DNA from: Paenibacillus illinoisensis NBRC 15959 | GTDB lineage: Bacteria > Bacillota > Bacilli > Paenibacillales > Paenibacillaceae | Assembly (NCBI RefSeq): GCF_004000925.1 | Contig: NZ_BIME01000011.1 | Span: forward strand, 62,001-126,000 | DNA length: 64,000 nt | Direction: 5' to 3' | Shown here: piece by piece, positions 1 to 9,320 of the stretch | Position numbering within the stretch: position 1 is the stretch's first letter | Layout of the letters: each line of letters starts with the position of its first letter | The notes under the pieces: model-generated | What the model was told of the DNA's origin: nothing | Seen by the model: only the letters and a program-made list of their open reading frames with translations | The model's database searches: none | Program-made: the position numbers and the translations under genes

Positions 1-291
1 CCTTGGCTTTGGGTAATCATCTATGTCTACATATGCAAAAATTACACTTTTAGCTTTGTTATCCCACCATATCCCTTTACCAGGCACAGCGAAATCTAGC
101 ACACTACTGATATAGACTGGCGAAACCAGTATATGACCTGCAGAGATGATATAATCAGTCCCCTCTACTAACTGGAATGCCTGTTCGTCAATCTTTACTT
201 CAATCGAGTTTTGATGAGCTTCGGCACTTATTGAATTAGCACTAGTGATAAAAAGAAAAATCGCAATGATGATTAATATTGATTTTTTCAT
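1..291 (-). CDS. Secreted protein with copper-amine-oxidase-N-like stalk domain, 3' end outside window
   Basis: Starts at ATG 291 with a GAGGAG ribosome binding site and runs off the left edge. The first 23 residues (MKKSILIIIAIFLFITSANS then ISA) form a clear signal peptide. The following segment, with 'LVEGTDYIISAGHILVSPVY', resembles the stalk/copper amine oxidase N-terminal domain common on secreted Paenibacillus proteins, which usually anchors or spaces other domains. The C-terminal function is not visible. It is separated from the next gene by repeat element A, and both genes read the same way, so it may be a cassette-type gene. The domain call is from family resemblance only. Confidence 0.7.
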   Translation of the reverse strand, partial: MKKSILIIIAIFLFITSANSISAEAHQNSIEVKIDEQAFQLVEGTDYIISAGHILVSPVYISSVLDFAVPGKGIWWDNKAKSVIFAYVDIDDYPKPR

Positions 292-331
292 TCTATAATC
301 TCCTCACATTTAGTTAAGTTTCCCTGACTTC

Positions 332-427
332 CATAATCTTCACGTATTCACGATGCTCAATATGTCAGGTAAGTCTGCCTCCTTCTGCTTCCCCAAATCC
401 TTTCGTGCCGGGTATTCCTTGTTATGT
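332..427. repeat. Cassette-type repeat, element A
   Basis: Degenerate member of the attC-like family described at 15577-15650. Left arm ATAATCTTCACGTATTCACG is followed by a variable centre and a right end reading CGTGCCGGGTATTCCTTG then GTTATG. It lies exactly between two minus-strand stalk-domain genes. The left outer box is ATAAT instead of ATAAC and the right inner arm is poorly conserved, so the copy is probably old. Confidence 0.55.
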
Positions 428-429
428 TA

Positions 430-1086
430 CTATCTCACTGCACTAGTAAAACTCGCTTTAAAAATTTGATCATACACATTTGTATACAAATCGTAATACT
501 CAAGTGCCTGTTTTCTCTCTTGATAGAAAGACTTCAACTTTTCCTTGTCTCCAGTATCGACATAAGCTATCAACTCATGCACTGCTTTTTTGTATGCTTC
601 TACACTTTTCCAAGCGAGAGAAAAATCAAAAGAACTATAGTCCAATACAGGAGTAAAATTACCCGGATTAATTCCGGCATTCGATTCAGCTTCCTCAATG
701 AACTCATGTAATTTTGAGAAGTCTGCTGGCTCTTCTAATATCACTTTGCCCATAATATTAACTACTTCTTGGTCGATCTTGTTGAATCTAGTTGTAAATA
801 CATGATTGAACACATGCATCTCCATTAAATTTCTCGTGTAGAGAAAATAACTATTCACCAGATGGAGTGTTGAGTTTTTATACTCTACTGAAAATCTCGC
901 ACCTCGAAGAATGTTGGCCGGGATGTACACACGACCATCAATAATTCTGGCTTCTGCATCTGCTTGAGTCTTTAGCTCTTTTTCATTAAATAATATGTCG
1001 ATCTTTTTTGGTGCACTTGTAGCTGTAAAAGCAATGGATGCACTTAATAACGTCAAAGCAAGGGTAACAACCATCATTTTCTTCAC
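430..1086 (-). CDS. Secreted stalk-domain protein of unknown function
   Basis: 218 residues with an N-terminal signal peptide (MKKMMVVTLALTLLSASIAF) cleaved near residue 24. Residues about 28-80 contain 'EARIIDGRVYIPANILRG', typical of copper-amine-oxidase-N-like stalk domains (a substrate-recognising secreted module in Bacilli). The rest is charged, helical and unrecognised. It has the same domain type as the neighbour at 1-291, so the two are likely related. It follows element A, and a degenerate left arm (TTAACGAATGACTCACGC near 1106) may lie upstream of its start. No catalytic motif is visible. Confidence 0.75.
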   Translation of the reverse strand: MKKMMVVTLALTLLSASIAFTATSAPKKIDILFNEKELKTQADAEARIIDGRVYIPANILRGARFSVEYKNSTLHLVNSYFLYTRNLMEMHVFNHVFTTRFNKIDQEVVNIMGKVILEEPADFSKLHEFIEEAESNAGINPGNFTPVLDYSSFDFSLAWKSVEAYKKAVHELIAYVDTGDKEKLKSFYQERKQALEYYDLYTNVYDQIFKASFTSAVR

Positions 1087-1187
1087 TTTGTCTCCATCTC
1101 CCTATTAACGAATGACTCACGCTCAGAATCATTTCCCATAGTACCATTTTATTCAAATAAAGGTAATATACTTCTTTTTTCACAACA

Positions 1188-1233
1188 AAAAGAGCCCCCT
1201 CCCTGGCCTCAGGCCAGTTCAGCAGCTCCCTTT
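1188..1233 (-). terminator. Rho-independent terminator of the permease operon
   Basis: On the minus strand a GC-rich hairpin with core CTGGCCTGAGGCCAG (1203-1217) and outer GAGC/GCTC pairing is followed by a T run. It sits about 30 bp after the LplC-like stop codon at 1264. Confidence 0.8.
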
Positions 1234-1263
1234 TCACAACCCTATTCCATCCGCTCCACGCGG

Positions 1264-2136
1264 CTACTCCTTCACAGCCCCCACCACAATCCCCGTTACA
1301 AAGTACCGTTGTAAGAACGGATACACGAGCAGGATCGGCAGCGCGCTGATAAAGATCTGGGACGCCCGAATCGTCCGCTGCGACAGGTTCGCAATCGCTT
1401 CCGGATCAAGCTTCGTCATATCGGCCTGCACGATGATCGTCTGCATGAATGTCGCCAGTGGCAGCTTTTCCGAATCACGGATATAGATAATCCCGTCAAA
1501 ATATGCGTTCCAATGACCAACCATCATAAACAAGGAAACGGTGGCAATGACGGGGACAGAGACAGGCAGGTAGATTTTGATAAACGACTGAAAGTGTCCT
1601 GCTCCATCGATAAATGCAGCCTCCTCCAGATCCTTCGGCACCGTGCGGAAGAAATTCAGCAGCAGGATGATATTGAACACCGCCACTAAGCCCGGCAAAA
1701 TGAGTGCCCACAATGTGTTCATCAGCCCGAGCTTCAGAATCAGGATATAGCCCGGAATGAGGCCTCCGCTGAACAGCATCGTGACAACAAAATACCATAG
1801 ATAGATGTTACGTGCGCGGAACACACGTGTCTCCTTGGAGAGCGCATAGGCAGCAATCGTATTCACGATGAGTGCAAGCCCTGTTCCCAGCACCGTCCGC
1901 TCCACGGACACCCACAGGGAGGACAGGAAATTGGCGTTATCGAACGTCTTGGCATATGCTTCGAGCGTAAATCCAATCGGCCAGAACGTCACCAGACCGG
2001 CATTCGCAGGTGCGGACGCGCTAAGCGATACCATCAGCAAGTGATAAAGAGGCAGCAGGCAGAGCACCGAAAGGATGGTCAGGAACACATTGTTGAAGAT
2101 GCTGAAAATGCGATAGGGTAACGTTTTATGATACAT
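1264..2136 (-). CDS. Carbohydrate ABC transporter permease, LplC/YtcP type
   Basis: 290-residue inner-membrane permease with six predicted helices (first around residues 13-35). The BPD_transp_1 EAA loop reads 'EAAFIDGAGHFQSFIKIYLP' around residues 187-206. The C-terminus 'RYFVTGIVVGAVKE' is characteristic of LplC-type permeases, which pair with LplB and a lipoprotein to import oligosaccharides. The gene follows the LplB-type gene by 18 bp, so the two are co-transcribed. No ATPase is encoded nearby; such importers in Bacilli normally share an MsmX-type ATPase encoded elsewhere (family knowledge). The YesM/YesN pair and lipoprotein across the divergent promoter complete the system. Confidence 0.92.
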   Translation of the reverse strand: MYHKTLPYRIFSIFNNVFLTILSVLCLLPLYHLLMVSLSASAPANAGLVTFWPIGFTLEAYAKTFDNANFLSSLWVSVERTVLGTGLALIVNTIAAYALSKETRVFRARNIYLWYFVVTMLFSGGLIPGYILILKLGLMNTLWALILPGLVAVFNIILLLNFFRTVPKDLEEAAFIDGAGHFQSFIKIYLPVSVPVIATVSLFMMVGHWNAYFDGIIYIRDSEKLPLATFMQTIIVQADMTKLDPEAIANLSQRTIRASQIFISALPILLVYPFLQRYFVTGIVVGAVKE

Positions 2137-2154
2137 GGCTCGTCATCATCCTTT

Positions 2155-3117
2155 CTAGAAAATTCGGTATCCGGCGAATCGATAGGCCAGTCGGTAAGAG
2201 ATCACGATGAGGATCAGACTGATGACCGATTTGAACAGATTCACCGCGGTAGCGAAACTGAACTGCCCACTCAGCAGACCTTCACGATACACGAACGTAT
2301 CGATAATATCCGCTTGCTGGTAGATTAATGGACTATATAAGTTGAAGATTTGGTCGAAGTTGGCGTTAAGCACATTTCCCAGTGCCAGTGTGGCAATTAC
2401 GATTCCGATGGGAATCAGCGCCGGGATGGTGATATAGATCGTCTGCTTCCAGCGTCCCGCCCCATCCACTTCAGCCGCTTCGTACAGTGACGGGTTAATG
2501 CCGGACAATGCCGCAAGGAAGATAATCGTGTTGAAACCAAACTCTTTCCAGACATCACTCGCGATAATCGTAAACCGGAACCAGTTGCCATCCCCCAGGA
2601 AGAAAATCGGCTTGATGCCAAACACCGAGACAAGGAACTGATTAAGAATACCCGTCTGTGCCAGAATGTCGATCAGGATACCGGACAGCGTTACCCAGGA
2701 CAAGAAGTGTGGCAGATACACGAGTGTCTGAATGGTTCTTTTGAGCGCCATCTTCCGTACCTCATTGAGCAATAGCGCGAAGACAAACGGTATGATCAGA
2801 TTCATGATGATTTTGGAGCAGGCAAAAAACAGCGTGTTCCACGTAATCTGCAGGAAATAATCATTTTCCCACATGTACCTGAAGTGCTTCAGTCCCACCC
2901 ATTCCGAACCCGCGAACCCAAGCGCAGGCTTGTAATCCTGAAATGCCATCAAAATCCCGGACATCGGAATATACGAAAAAATAAAAACCATAATGGCCGC
3001 CGGCAGCACCATGAAGTGCAGAACCCACGGCTGTTTGTAACGTTTCTTTCTCTTCTGTTCCAGCTTGTTCCCCTCATTCGCCTGCGGGACCCGTTGACCC
3101 TCCAATTTAGCCTCCAT
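2155..3117 (-). CDS. Carbohydrate ABC transporter permease, LplB/YteP type
   Basis: About 320 residues. I chose ATG 3117 because AGGAGAAG lies at the right distance upstream; the open frame extends to 3270 but without a good ribosome site. The N-terminus is basic (KLEQKRKKRYKQPW), followed by helix 'LPAAIMVFIFSYIPMSGILM', as in LplB/YteP. The EAA loop is 'EAAEVDGAGRWKQTIYITIP'. It pairs with the downstream LplC-type permease as the membrane channel of an oligosaccharide importer. It is divergent from the YesM-like kinase at 3291, so the intergenic 3118-3290 holds both promoters. Confidence 0.92.
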   Translation of the reverse strand: MEAKLEGQRVPQANEGNKLEQKRKKRYKQPWVLHFMVLPAAIMVFIFSYIPMSGILMAFQDYKPALGFAGSEWVGLKHFRYMWENDYFLQITWNTLFFACSKIIMNLIIPFVFALLLNEVRKMALKRTIQTLVYLPHFLSWVTLSGILIDILAQTGILNQFLVSVFGIKPIFFLGDGNWFRFTIIASDVWKEFGFNTIIFLAALSGINPSLYEAAEVDGAGRWKQTIYITIPALIPIGIVIATLALGNVLNANFDQIFNLYSPLIYQQADIIDTFVYREGLLSGQFSFATAVNLFKSVISLILIVISYRLAYRFAGYRIF

Positions 3118-3290
3118 AGTGCCTTCTCCTGTTCCCAAAAAAAGTTTTTGTGTGTAATGGGGTTCTCTGCTATAAATAGTATCAGGCCATTCTGAGCTCT
3201 GACTATATAACATTGTTAGGCCGGATAGGGTTTTGTTAGGAATCTGGTGAAAACCAGCCTTGTTAAACACGAGTATGAAGGAGACTTTTT

Positions 3291-5084
3291 ATGCATATAT
3301 GGAAGCGCTTTATATTATTTGAAAGAAGGACCCGCTCCCGCTTCAGCTTGTTTGCCAAAATCAACTGCTTAATCGTGTTGTTATTCATCCCCATTATTAT
3401 CATGTACACCTACTCGAACAATGTCACCTATAACGTGGTCAGCAAAGAACTGCAGATTTCGAATACGAAACAGCTCACGTTTCTAGCCAGTCAGATTGAT
3501 TCCCGCATTAATCAGATGATGGATTTCAGTCTGATCCTTTCAAGAGATCCCAATGTCCGCGCATTTAACGGTCTGAACATATGGGATGATCGGTATGATC
3601 AGATGCAGACCCGCTATGCCATTCAGGAGAAGATGGTGCTCCAATCCGGCGTCACGGATATATGGAACACCCGGTATGCCGTATACTCACAGCAAAATCA
3701 GGATGTTATCGCCAACTACAACCGCTCTTCCGGGTATGACGAGGATTACTTGAAACGGAATATGAGCGGGCAATGGACATATGGGGATCAAGGGGCAGAA
3801 TCGCAGGAGGGTATGCAGTCCTTTTACTGGTTTTACACCGATTCCTTGGCCCAACCGGGCATGTTGACCGGCAGCAATCTTGTCATTGAAGCCAGCTTCA
3901 GTTATGAGAATATTCAGAACATGCTCGATACGTACAAGGCAGGTGGGCAGGGAGATCCCTTCCTTTATCACAAGGGCAATGACCCCATTATGAATCGCAG
4001 TGCAGACAAGCAGTTATCGGAGGAACTTATTCATTATCTGGATACACACTCCCCGGAAGATACTACACAGGACGTTGTGAAGCTGAACGGGAAAAAGTAT
4101 CTGGTTAGCGCAGTCAAATCATCTTATCTGGATTGGCATTTGGTTGACGTGGTCCCGCTGTATCAGATCCTACAGCCGATTTCGCTCAGCCGAAATTTGT
4201 TCTATCTCTTTATGACGCTGCTGTTTGTCGTGGGCATTTCTGCTTCGATTCTGCTGTACAGAAACATTCAATCTCCAATCAAAAAGCTGATCCAGGGCCT
4301 GCGCCGCGTGCAGCGCGGTGACTATTCCGTACGGCTGCACAGCAAGGATCAGAACGAGTTCTCATTCCTGTTTCATCGATTCAATGATATGTCCCATCAG
4401 ATTCAAGACCTGATCGAGAATGTATTCCATGAGAAAATTAGAGCCAAAGAAGCAACGCTGAAGCAGCTGCAGGCTCAGATCAATCCCCATTTTTTATATA
4501 ACTGTCTTGGCTACATCATCAACATGGCCCAGATGAAGGACGAGCAGGCCGTTGTTTCCATGGCGCATAATCTGAGTGCATATTATCGGTACACTACCCG
4601 CATGGAACGGGAGACGTCCTCGCTTCGGGACGAGATCAAGCTGCTTATCAATTATCTGGATATCCAGAAGCTGCGCAATGGACGAATTGAGTATCATATC
4701 GATATCCCTGAGGACATGCTCGCCCAGTCTGTACCGCGCTTAATGCTTCAGCCGATGGTCGAGAATTCCGTTATACACGGCGTGGCGAAGTCCTATTCAT
4801 CCGGGGAGATTCGCATTACCGGCGAGAGCGTGGATGGTTACGGCAAAATCTATATCGACGACGACGGTCCGGGTTTAAGCTCGGAACAGTACGAAGCGCT
4901 GAACCTGAAAATGAAGGAGCCACTCCAGGAGGAAATGGGCTGCGGTCTCTGGAATACGAACCAGCGAATCATGCATCTGTTCGGCAGCCAATCCCACCTT
5001 CGATTCTGCCCATCCCCACTTGGCGGATTCCGCACCGAGATCGTCTGGGAGTTGCCGAAGGACGATACAGACCATAAATATTAA
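3291..5084 (+). CDS. YesM-family sensor histidine kinase
   Basis: 597 residues. Membrane helices lie around residues 22-42 and 303-325 and flank a roughly 260-residue extracellular sensor (dCache-like by family). A HAMP domain (about 325-378) and a LytS/YesM-type His_kinase domain follow. The phosphoacceptor is His400 in 'LQAQINPHFLYN', and the ATPase has 'MLQPMVENSVIHG' (N box) and 'IDDDGPGL' (G1). Kinases of this type sense extracellular sugars or their lipoprotein complexes and phosphorylate AraC-type regulators. The partner at 5304 and the importer at 1264-3117 define the likely regulon. Confidence 0.93.
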   Translation: MHIWKRFILFERRTRSRFSLFAKINCLIVLLFIPIIIMYTYSNNVTYNVVSKELQISNTKQLTFLASQIDSRINQMMDFSLILSRDPNVRAFNGLNIWDDRYDQMQTRYAIQEKMVLQSGVTDIWNTRYAVYSQQNQDVIANYNRSSGYDEDYLKRNMSGQWTYGDQGAESQEGMQSFYWFYTDSLAQPGMLTGSNLVIEASFSYENIQNMLDTYKAGGQGDPFLYHKGNDPIMNRSADKQLSEELIHYLDTHSPEDTTQDVVKLNGKKYLVSAVKSSYLDWHLVDVVPLYQILQPISLSRNLFYLFMTLLFVVGISASILLYRNIQSPIKKLIQGLRRVQRGDYSVRLHSKDQNEFSFLFHRFNDMSHQIQDLIENVFHEKIRAKEATLKQLQAQINPHFLYNCLGYIINMAQMKDEQAVVSMAHNLSAYYRYTTRMERETSSLRDEIKLLINYLDIQKLRNGRIEYHIDIPEDMLAQSVPRLMLQPMVENSVIHGVAKSYSSGEIRITGESVDGYGKIYIDDDGPGLSSEQYEALNLKMKEPLQEEMGCGLWNTNQRIMHLFGSQSHLRFCPSPLGGFRTEIVWELPKDDTDHKY

Positions 5085-5116
5085 ATACAAGTTGGAACGA
5101 TTAAGTTGAACGTAAC

Positions 5117-5267
5117 ATTTACACGTTAACGTAGAGGACAGAAAAAACCTGGAGAAGCGGAGCGTTCGCCTTTACACCCAGATTTTCACCTTTGTAAGTT
5201 TAATTAAAAAATCTGGGGGTAACAGCGATCGGAAGGTTGTTCTGTCATCGGAGTGGCAAGTGTAAAT
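5117..5267. repeat. 151-bp nested palindromic intergenic element
   Basis: Fills most of the 219-bp gap between the kinase and its response regulator. Three concentric inverted repeats are visible: ATTTACAC (5117) with GTGTAAAT (5260), GACAGAA with TTCTGTC, and CCCAGATTTT (5177) with AAAATCTGGG (5207). Their order is nested, so the whole segment can fold into one long interrupted hairpin. It encodes nothing. It could be a MITE-like insertion, a structured leader RNA of the regulator gene, or an intra-operon attenuator. Confidence 0.6.
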
Positions 5268-5303
5268 ATTCCTTAGTACAACCAAAAAGGGAGCCTAAAA
5301 ATT

Positions 5304-6911
5304 ATGCAAATGATGATCGTAGACGACGAAGCACACTGGGTCGATAACCTGTCCATGACCAAGCCCTGGCACACGTTGGGGATCGAACAGGTACATAGAG
5401 CGTACTCCGCGCATGAAGCCTTGCAACTGATTGATACCCACCCCATCGATATCGTGATTTCGGACATTCAGATGCCGGAAATGACGGGCATTGAACTAAT
5501 CGAACGTATCCGGATCCGGGACAAAAAAATAAAATGTATTCTGTTATCGGGTTATTCCGAATTCGATTATGCCAAAAAAGCCATCCAGTACGAGGCCGTG
5601 GACTACCTGCTCAAACCACCGACAGACGATGAATTAATGGGCGCCGTGCAGAAGGCCATCGATCAATTGAATAATGAATGGGAACTCGTCAGTTCACTAA
5701 GTCGAACCCAGTTTACTTTACGAGAGAACCTGCCACACTTGCGCGGACGACTACTTTTGGAGGCATTGCAGGGACATCGGTTTTCATCCGGCGAATGGGA
5801 GCGAAAACTCACCAATTATGATCTGCCCTTTCACGCCGGGGATGCCGCACTCATGCTCGTTCGGTTGGATGAAGAATTCGGACACTATGACAGCCATGAT
5901 CAGACCCTGATCGAATATGCCATTATCAATATGGCGGAGGAAATTATGGGTGAGTTTATGCACGTGTGGGGTGTGAAGGAGGAGCACGGGTATGTAGTGT
6001 TTTTACTGCAGCTGAAGGAACGGAATGACGATATTGGAAAAGAGACCATTCTGGAGAAGCTGTCCATTCAGCTTCAATCCAAAGTAAAACAGTTTCTCAA
6101 AGGCTCCCTCTCCATTGTCATGACCGAGTGGTTCACCTTTCCGGATCAGCTCTACGATCGCTTCCGTCAGGCCTCCGCGTATTTCCGGCAGATCGTTGGA
6201 GACGAGCGCGAATTCGTGATGCGGGTCAGCGATGTGGAGACGGCTGCGGCCCAAGGTCCACTGGACGTGCTGTACACCCCGCCCACCTTCATCCATCTGC
6301 TGGAGAATGGACAATGGGATGCCGCTGAGGAGAAAATACTCGCCGTCTGCGCGGAACTGGACGAGAAATGGTCTGAATCGTGGGAGCATTGCATGGAGGC
6401 TGGTTTTCTCATTACCGCTTCGTTCACTAACCTCGCCCACCGGAACAAGCTGACCCTGACGAACCTCATGGGCAGCAATATCGAGTACCTTCAAAGCGGC
6501 GAAGCCTTCTCCACCATCGGCAAATTGCGGAAATGGTCACTTGGTGTACTCGCCAAACTCAAGGAAGGCACGTCCAATGAGGTCAAGGATACCCGGTCCG
6601 AATATGTGAAGAAGATTCAGGAGTTTACGGATAAAAATCTGCATCTGGATGTGTCTCTGCGTGTGCTCGCCGATCATGTCAATCTGCATCCGACCCATCT
6701 GTCCAAGATTTACAAGATCGAAACGGGCGAAGGTATCAGTGAATATATCTCGCGCCTGCGCATGGATCGGGCCTGCCACAAGCTGGTCACGACTACCAAA
6801 AAAGTATATGAAATCAGCATGGAGATTGGCTATATGGACCCGGCGTATTTTATCAAAGTGTTCAAGCGTCAGTTCGGTGTTACGCCCCAGGAATATCGAG
6901 ACCAGCATTAA
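5304..6911 (+). CDS. YesN-family response regulator, REC plus AraC HTH
   Basis: 535 residues. The receiver domain (about 1-120) has acidic 'DDEAHW' near the start, phospho-acceptor Asp54 in 'VISDIQMPEMTG' and Lys in 'DYLLKPP'. A central region of unknown fold (about 130-420) follows. The C-terminal AraC/XylS double helix-turn-helix ends in 'EISMEIGYMDPAYFIKVFKR' and 'FGVTPQEYRDQH'. It is the natural partner of the upstream kinase and probably activates the importer and lipoprotein genes. A GGGAG site lies before the ATG. The 219-bp spacer from the kinase gene, occupied by a palindrome, is unusual for such pairs. Confidence 0.93.
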   Translation: MQMMIVDDEAHWVDNLSMTKPWHTLGIEQVHRAYSAHEALQLIDTHPIDIVISDIQMPEMTGIELIERIRIRDKKIKCILLSGYSEFDYAKKAIQYEAVDYLLKPPTDDELMGAVQKAIDQLNNEWELVSSLSRTQFTLRENLPHLRGRLLLEALQGHRFSSGEWERKLTNYDLPFHAGDAALMLVRLDEEFGHYDSHDQTLIEYAIINMAEEIMGEFMHVWGVKEEHGYVVFLLQLKERNDDIGKETILEKLSIQLQSKVKQFLKGSLSIVMTEWFTFPDQLYDRFRQASAYFRQIVGDEREFVMRVSDVETAAAQGPLDVLYTPPTFIHLLENGQWDAAEEKILAVCAELDEKWSESWEHCMEAGFLITASFTNLAHRNKLTLTNLMGSNIEYLQSGEAFSTIGKLRKWSLGVLAKLKEGTSNEVKDTRSEYVKKIQEFTDKNLHLDVSLRVLADHVNLHPTHLSKIYKIETGEGISEYISRLRMDRACHKLVTTTKKVYEISMEIGYMDPAYFIKVFKRQFGVTPQEYRDQH

Positions 6912-7019
6912 ACAGCATAATAGACTCCTATCGAAACTAACAAACTCATATAGATGCCCTCCCGCCCAACTTGGTACAGTTACACTTGTAAAGATCATAC
7001 ATCGTAGGGGGATTGAACA

Positions 7020-8699
7020 ATGATCAAATTCAAAACATGGTGGTCCTTGCTCATGGTCATCGCACTCATCACCATCACTGCGTGCGGCAGTGGCGATTCA
7101 GCCAGTGAGAATGGTACGGACGATACGCCGGCGACAGTCGGGTCAGCCGAAGCAGAAGCTGCTTTTGCCAAAGGAAAATATGATCCGCCCATTGAGTTTA
7201 GTTCGGTTCGTATGCCGAAGAAATACGTTCAGGGCGATACCAAAGAAAATAACGTACACGACCGCTGGATGCTCGAAACGCTGGGCATGAAGCATAAGGA
7301 TTCATGGTATCCGGCCAATGACGATCAATACAGACAAAAGCTGCAGCTGGCCATCGCTTCTGGCGAGAAATTGCCTGATTTCGTATCCGTTCCGACGAAC
7401 GCGGTACTCACCAATCAGCTGATCGACTCCGGTCAATTCATCGCCATCGATGAACTGTTCGACAAATACGCCAACAAAATCCTGAAGGATCACGCTGCAG
7501 CGCATCCCGAGCTGTGGTACCCGTTCACCAAGGATGGCAAGAGATACAACATGCCGATCCTGGAGTACACCGATAACGACGATACCCTGCTCTGGCTCAG
7601 AGAAGACTGGATGGAGAAGCTGAACCTGGAAGCACCTAAGACCATCGCGGATCTTGAGAATATCATGGACAAATTCAAAAACGAGAACCCGGACGGCCTG
7701 TCTCCGGATAAAGTATTCCCACTGGCGATCTCGCTGAAAAATAACACCAACACCTGGATGGGCTCGCTCGACTGGTTGTTCGGCGCTTACGGCACGATCC
7801 AGGAACAATGGAACAAAGATGCAAACGGCAATCTGGAGTACGGCTCCATTAATCCCGGTGCCAAACAAGCCCTTGCGAAGCTGAATGAATGGATGAACAA
7901 AGGGTATATCCATACCGACTCCGCGCTGTGGGATGAAGGCAAGTCTGCTGAAAGCTGGACTGCTGGCACGGCTGGCATCCTACCTGGCGCGAACTGGGTT
8001 CCCGACTGGCCTGCACCAGACCTGCTCAAAAACGTACCTGGCGCGAAATACAAAGCCTACCCTATTCCGGCTGGTCCAGACGGCAAGATCGGTACGAAGT
8101 GGCAGAACTCTGGCGTCAACGCCAGTATCATGATCAACAAGGATGCCAAGCATCCGGAAGCCATTTTCCTATACTACAACTACCTGCTCGATAACCTGGC
8201 CAACCCGGCAGCGGGCAGTCCATATGAGTACGGCTTTGCCAAAGGATACGACTGGGATATCGTAGACGGTCAACCGACCAGTGACAAAGAGAAGATCAAA
8301 GACTTCTCCAACGAGTTCCCGTTCCTGACTGGTCCGGCCCGTATTCCAGATCTGTATATGAAAACTCTCGTGAAGTTGGCTGACGGTGAGAAACCCGAAA
8401 CCCCATACGAGAAACAAATGGCCGAGTTCCGCAAACCTGAAAACTGGGCCGCTGCCAAAGTCGTAATGTCGCAAATCGACATTCGCAAACAAAACTACTT
8501 CACCGGTGCAGCCACACCAACCATGGTCTCCAAATGGAACCTGCTCCGCCAGTCCGAAATGGAAACCTTCAACAAAATCATCTACGGCAAACTGCCGATC
8601 GATGCCTTTGACCAATTCGTCGCCAACTGGAAATCCAACGGCGGAGATCAGATCACGCAAGAAGTGAATGATTGGTTTAAGTCGGTGAGCGCGAAGTAA
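7020..8699 (+). CDS. Extracellular solute-binding lipoprotein of the sugar ABC importer (LipO type)
   Basis: 559 residues. The signal peptide ends in lipobox 'ITACGSG' (Cys near residue 22), so the protein is lipidated and held on the outer face of the membrane. The length and sequence fit family-1 binding proteins of the LipO/YtcQ group that deliver oligosaccharides to LplB/LplC permeases. GGGGG precedes the ATG by 7 bp. It is 108 bp downstream of the YesN-like regulator, and a strong terminator follows. Ligand unknown. Confidence 0.92.
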   Translation: MIKFKTWWSLLMVIALITITACGSGDSASENGTDDTPATVGSAEAEAAFAKGKYDPPIEFSSVRMPKKYVQGDTKENNVHDRWMLETLGMKHKDSWYPANDDQYRQKLQLAIASGEKLPDFVSVPTNAVLTNQLIDSGQFIAIDELFDKYANKILKDHAAAHPELWYPFTKDGKRYNMPILEYTDNDDTLLWLREDWMEKLNLEAPKTIADLENIMDKFKNENPDGLSPDKVFPLAISLKNNTNTWMGSLDWLFGAYGTIQEQWNKDANGNLEYGSINPGAKQALAKLNEWMNKGYIHTDSALWDEGKSAESWTAGTAGILPGANWVPDWPAPDLLKNVPGAKYKAYPIPAGPDGKIGTKWQNSGVNASIMINKDAKHPEAIFLYYNYLLDNLANPAAGSPYEYGFAKGYDWDIVDGQPTSDKEKIKDFSNEFPFLTGPARIPDLYMKTLVKLADGEKPETPYEKQMAEFRKPENWAAAKVVMSQIDIRKQNYFTGAATPTMVSKWNLLRQSEMETFNKIIYGKLPIDAFDQFVANWKSNGGDQITQEVNDWFKSVSAK

Positions 8700-8735
8700 G
8701 ATTGGGTTAGAGTTTAGTTAAAAAGTAAACAAACA

Positions 8736-8778
8736 AAAACAAGCCGAAGCGTGTAATTCTGCCGCTTTGGCTTGTTTT
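8736..8778 (+). terminator. Rho-independent terminator
   Basis: AAAACAAGCCGAAGCG pairs with CGCTTTGGCTTGTTTT with one G-T pair across an 11-base loop, 37 bp after the lipoprotein stop codon. It closes the importer operon before the cassette region. Confidence 0.85.
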
Positions 8779-8846
8779 ATTCGTTCAAGATTAGGATAGC
8801 TACCCTTTGTTTTATGATCTGTGAGTGGATTGTAGAATGAATTTTA

Positions 8847-9299
8847 TTAATATTGTTCGGTCAACTCATACCAAGTCTCGTACCCCTCAATGTTTGTATC
8901 TGAGTGGTCACTGGCGTCGGATGTCTTGAAATACCTAGCGTAATACGCATGTTCAATTGTCTTTTTATTTTTATCCGTATTAATATCCAAATAGATATTG
9001 GATATTTCCAAGCCCCATTTGACACTACGAGCAATTTCGTTGATGTTATCTACAGTTGAAAATTCATCCAGTTCCGTAAGAATGGACTCCAGTTCCTCTT
9101 TACTCGGCTCCTCATTCATATCTATTCTGCAAGAAAGGTTTGGACGAGTAAATGTAAATTGGACTCTTTCGATTGACGGAGAAAGTTCTTTCAAGTTTTT
9201 AGTTAATTCTTTGGTTGTATCCGTGTTGATATTGTATGTAGTACTGCAACCTGTTGCAAATAGAAGGAAACAAATTAAGATTACGATCCATTTATTCAT
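8847..9299 (-). CDS. Small lipoprotein of unknown function
   Basis: About 150 residues from ATG 9299 (GAAGGTG ribosome site). A hydrophobic leader ends in lipobox 'LLFATGCSTT', so it is probably a membrane-anchored lipoprotein facing outward. The body is charged, with no family I recognise ('ELSPSIERVQFTFTRPNLSC'). It is the first gene of the minus-strand single-gene series and has element B immediately upstream. A degenerate right half-site (TTTGTTTTATGATCTG, about 8812) may lie after its stop. Probably a mobile-cassette-type gene by context. Confidence 0.75.
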   Translation of the reverse strand: MNKWIVILICFLLFATGCSTTYNINTDTTKELTKNLKELSPSIERVQFTFTRPNLSCRIDMNEEPSKEELESILTELDEFSTVDNINEIARSVKWGLEISNIYLDINTDKNKKTIEHAYYARYFKTSDASDHSDTNIEGYETWYELTEQY

Positions 9300-9320
9300 T
9301 TCGCACCTTCTCGAAGATCT

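Noticed and set aside
3300..3313. cre-like TGGAAGCGCTTTAT at the start of the kinase gene
   Set aside because: It lacks the final CA of the consensus and lies within codons; not strong enough to list as a site.
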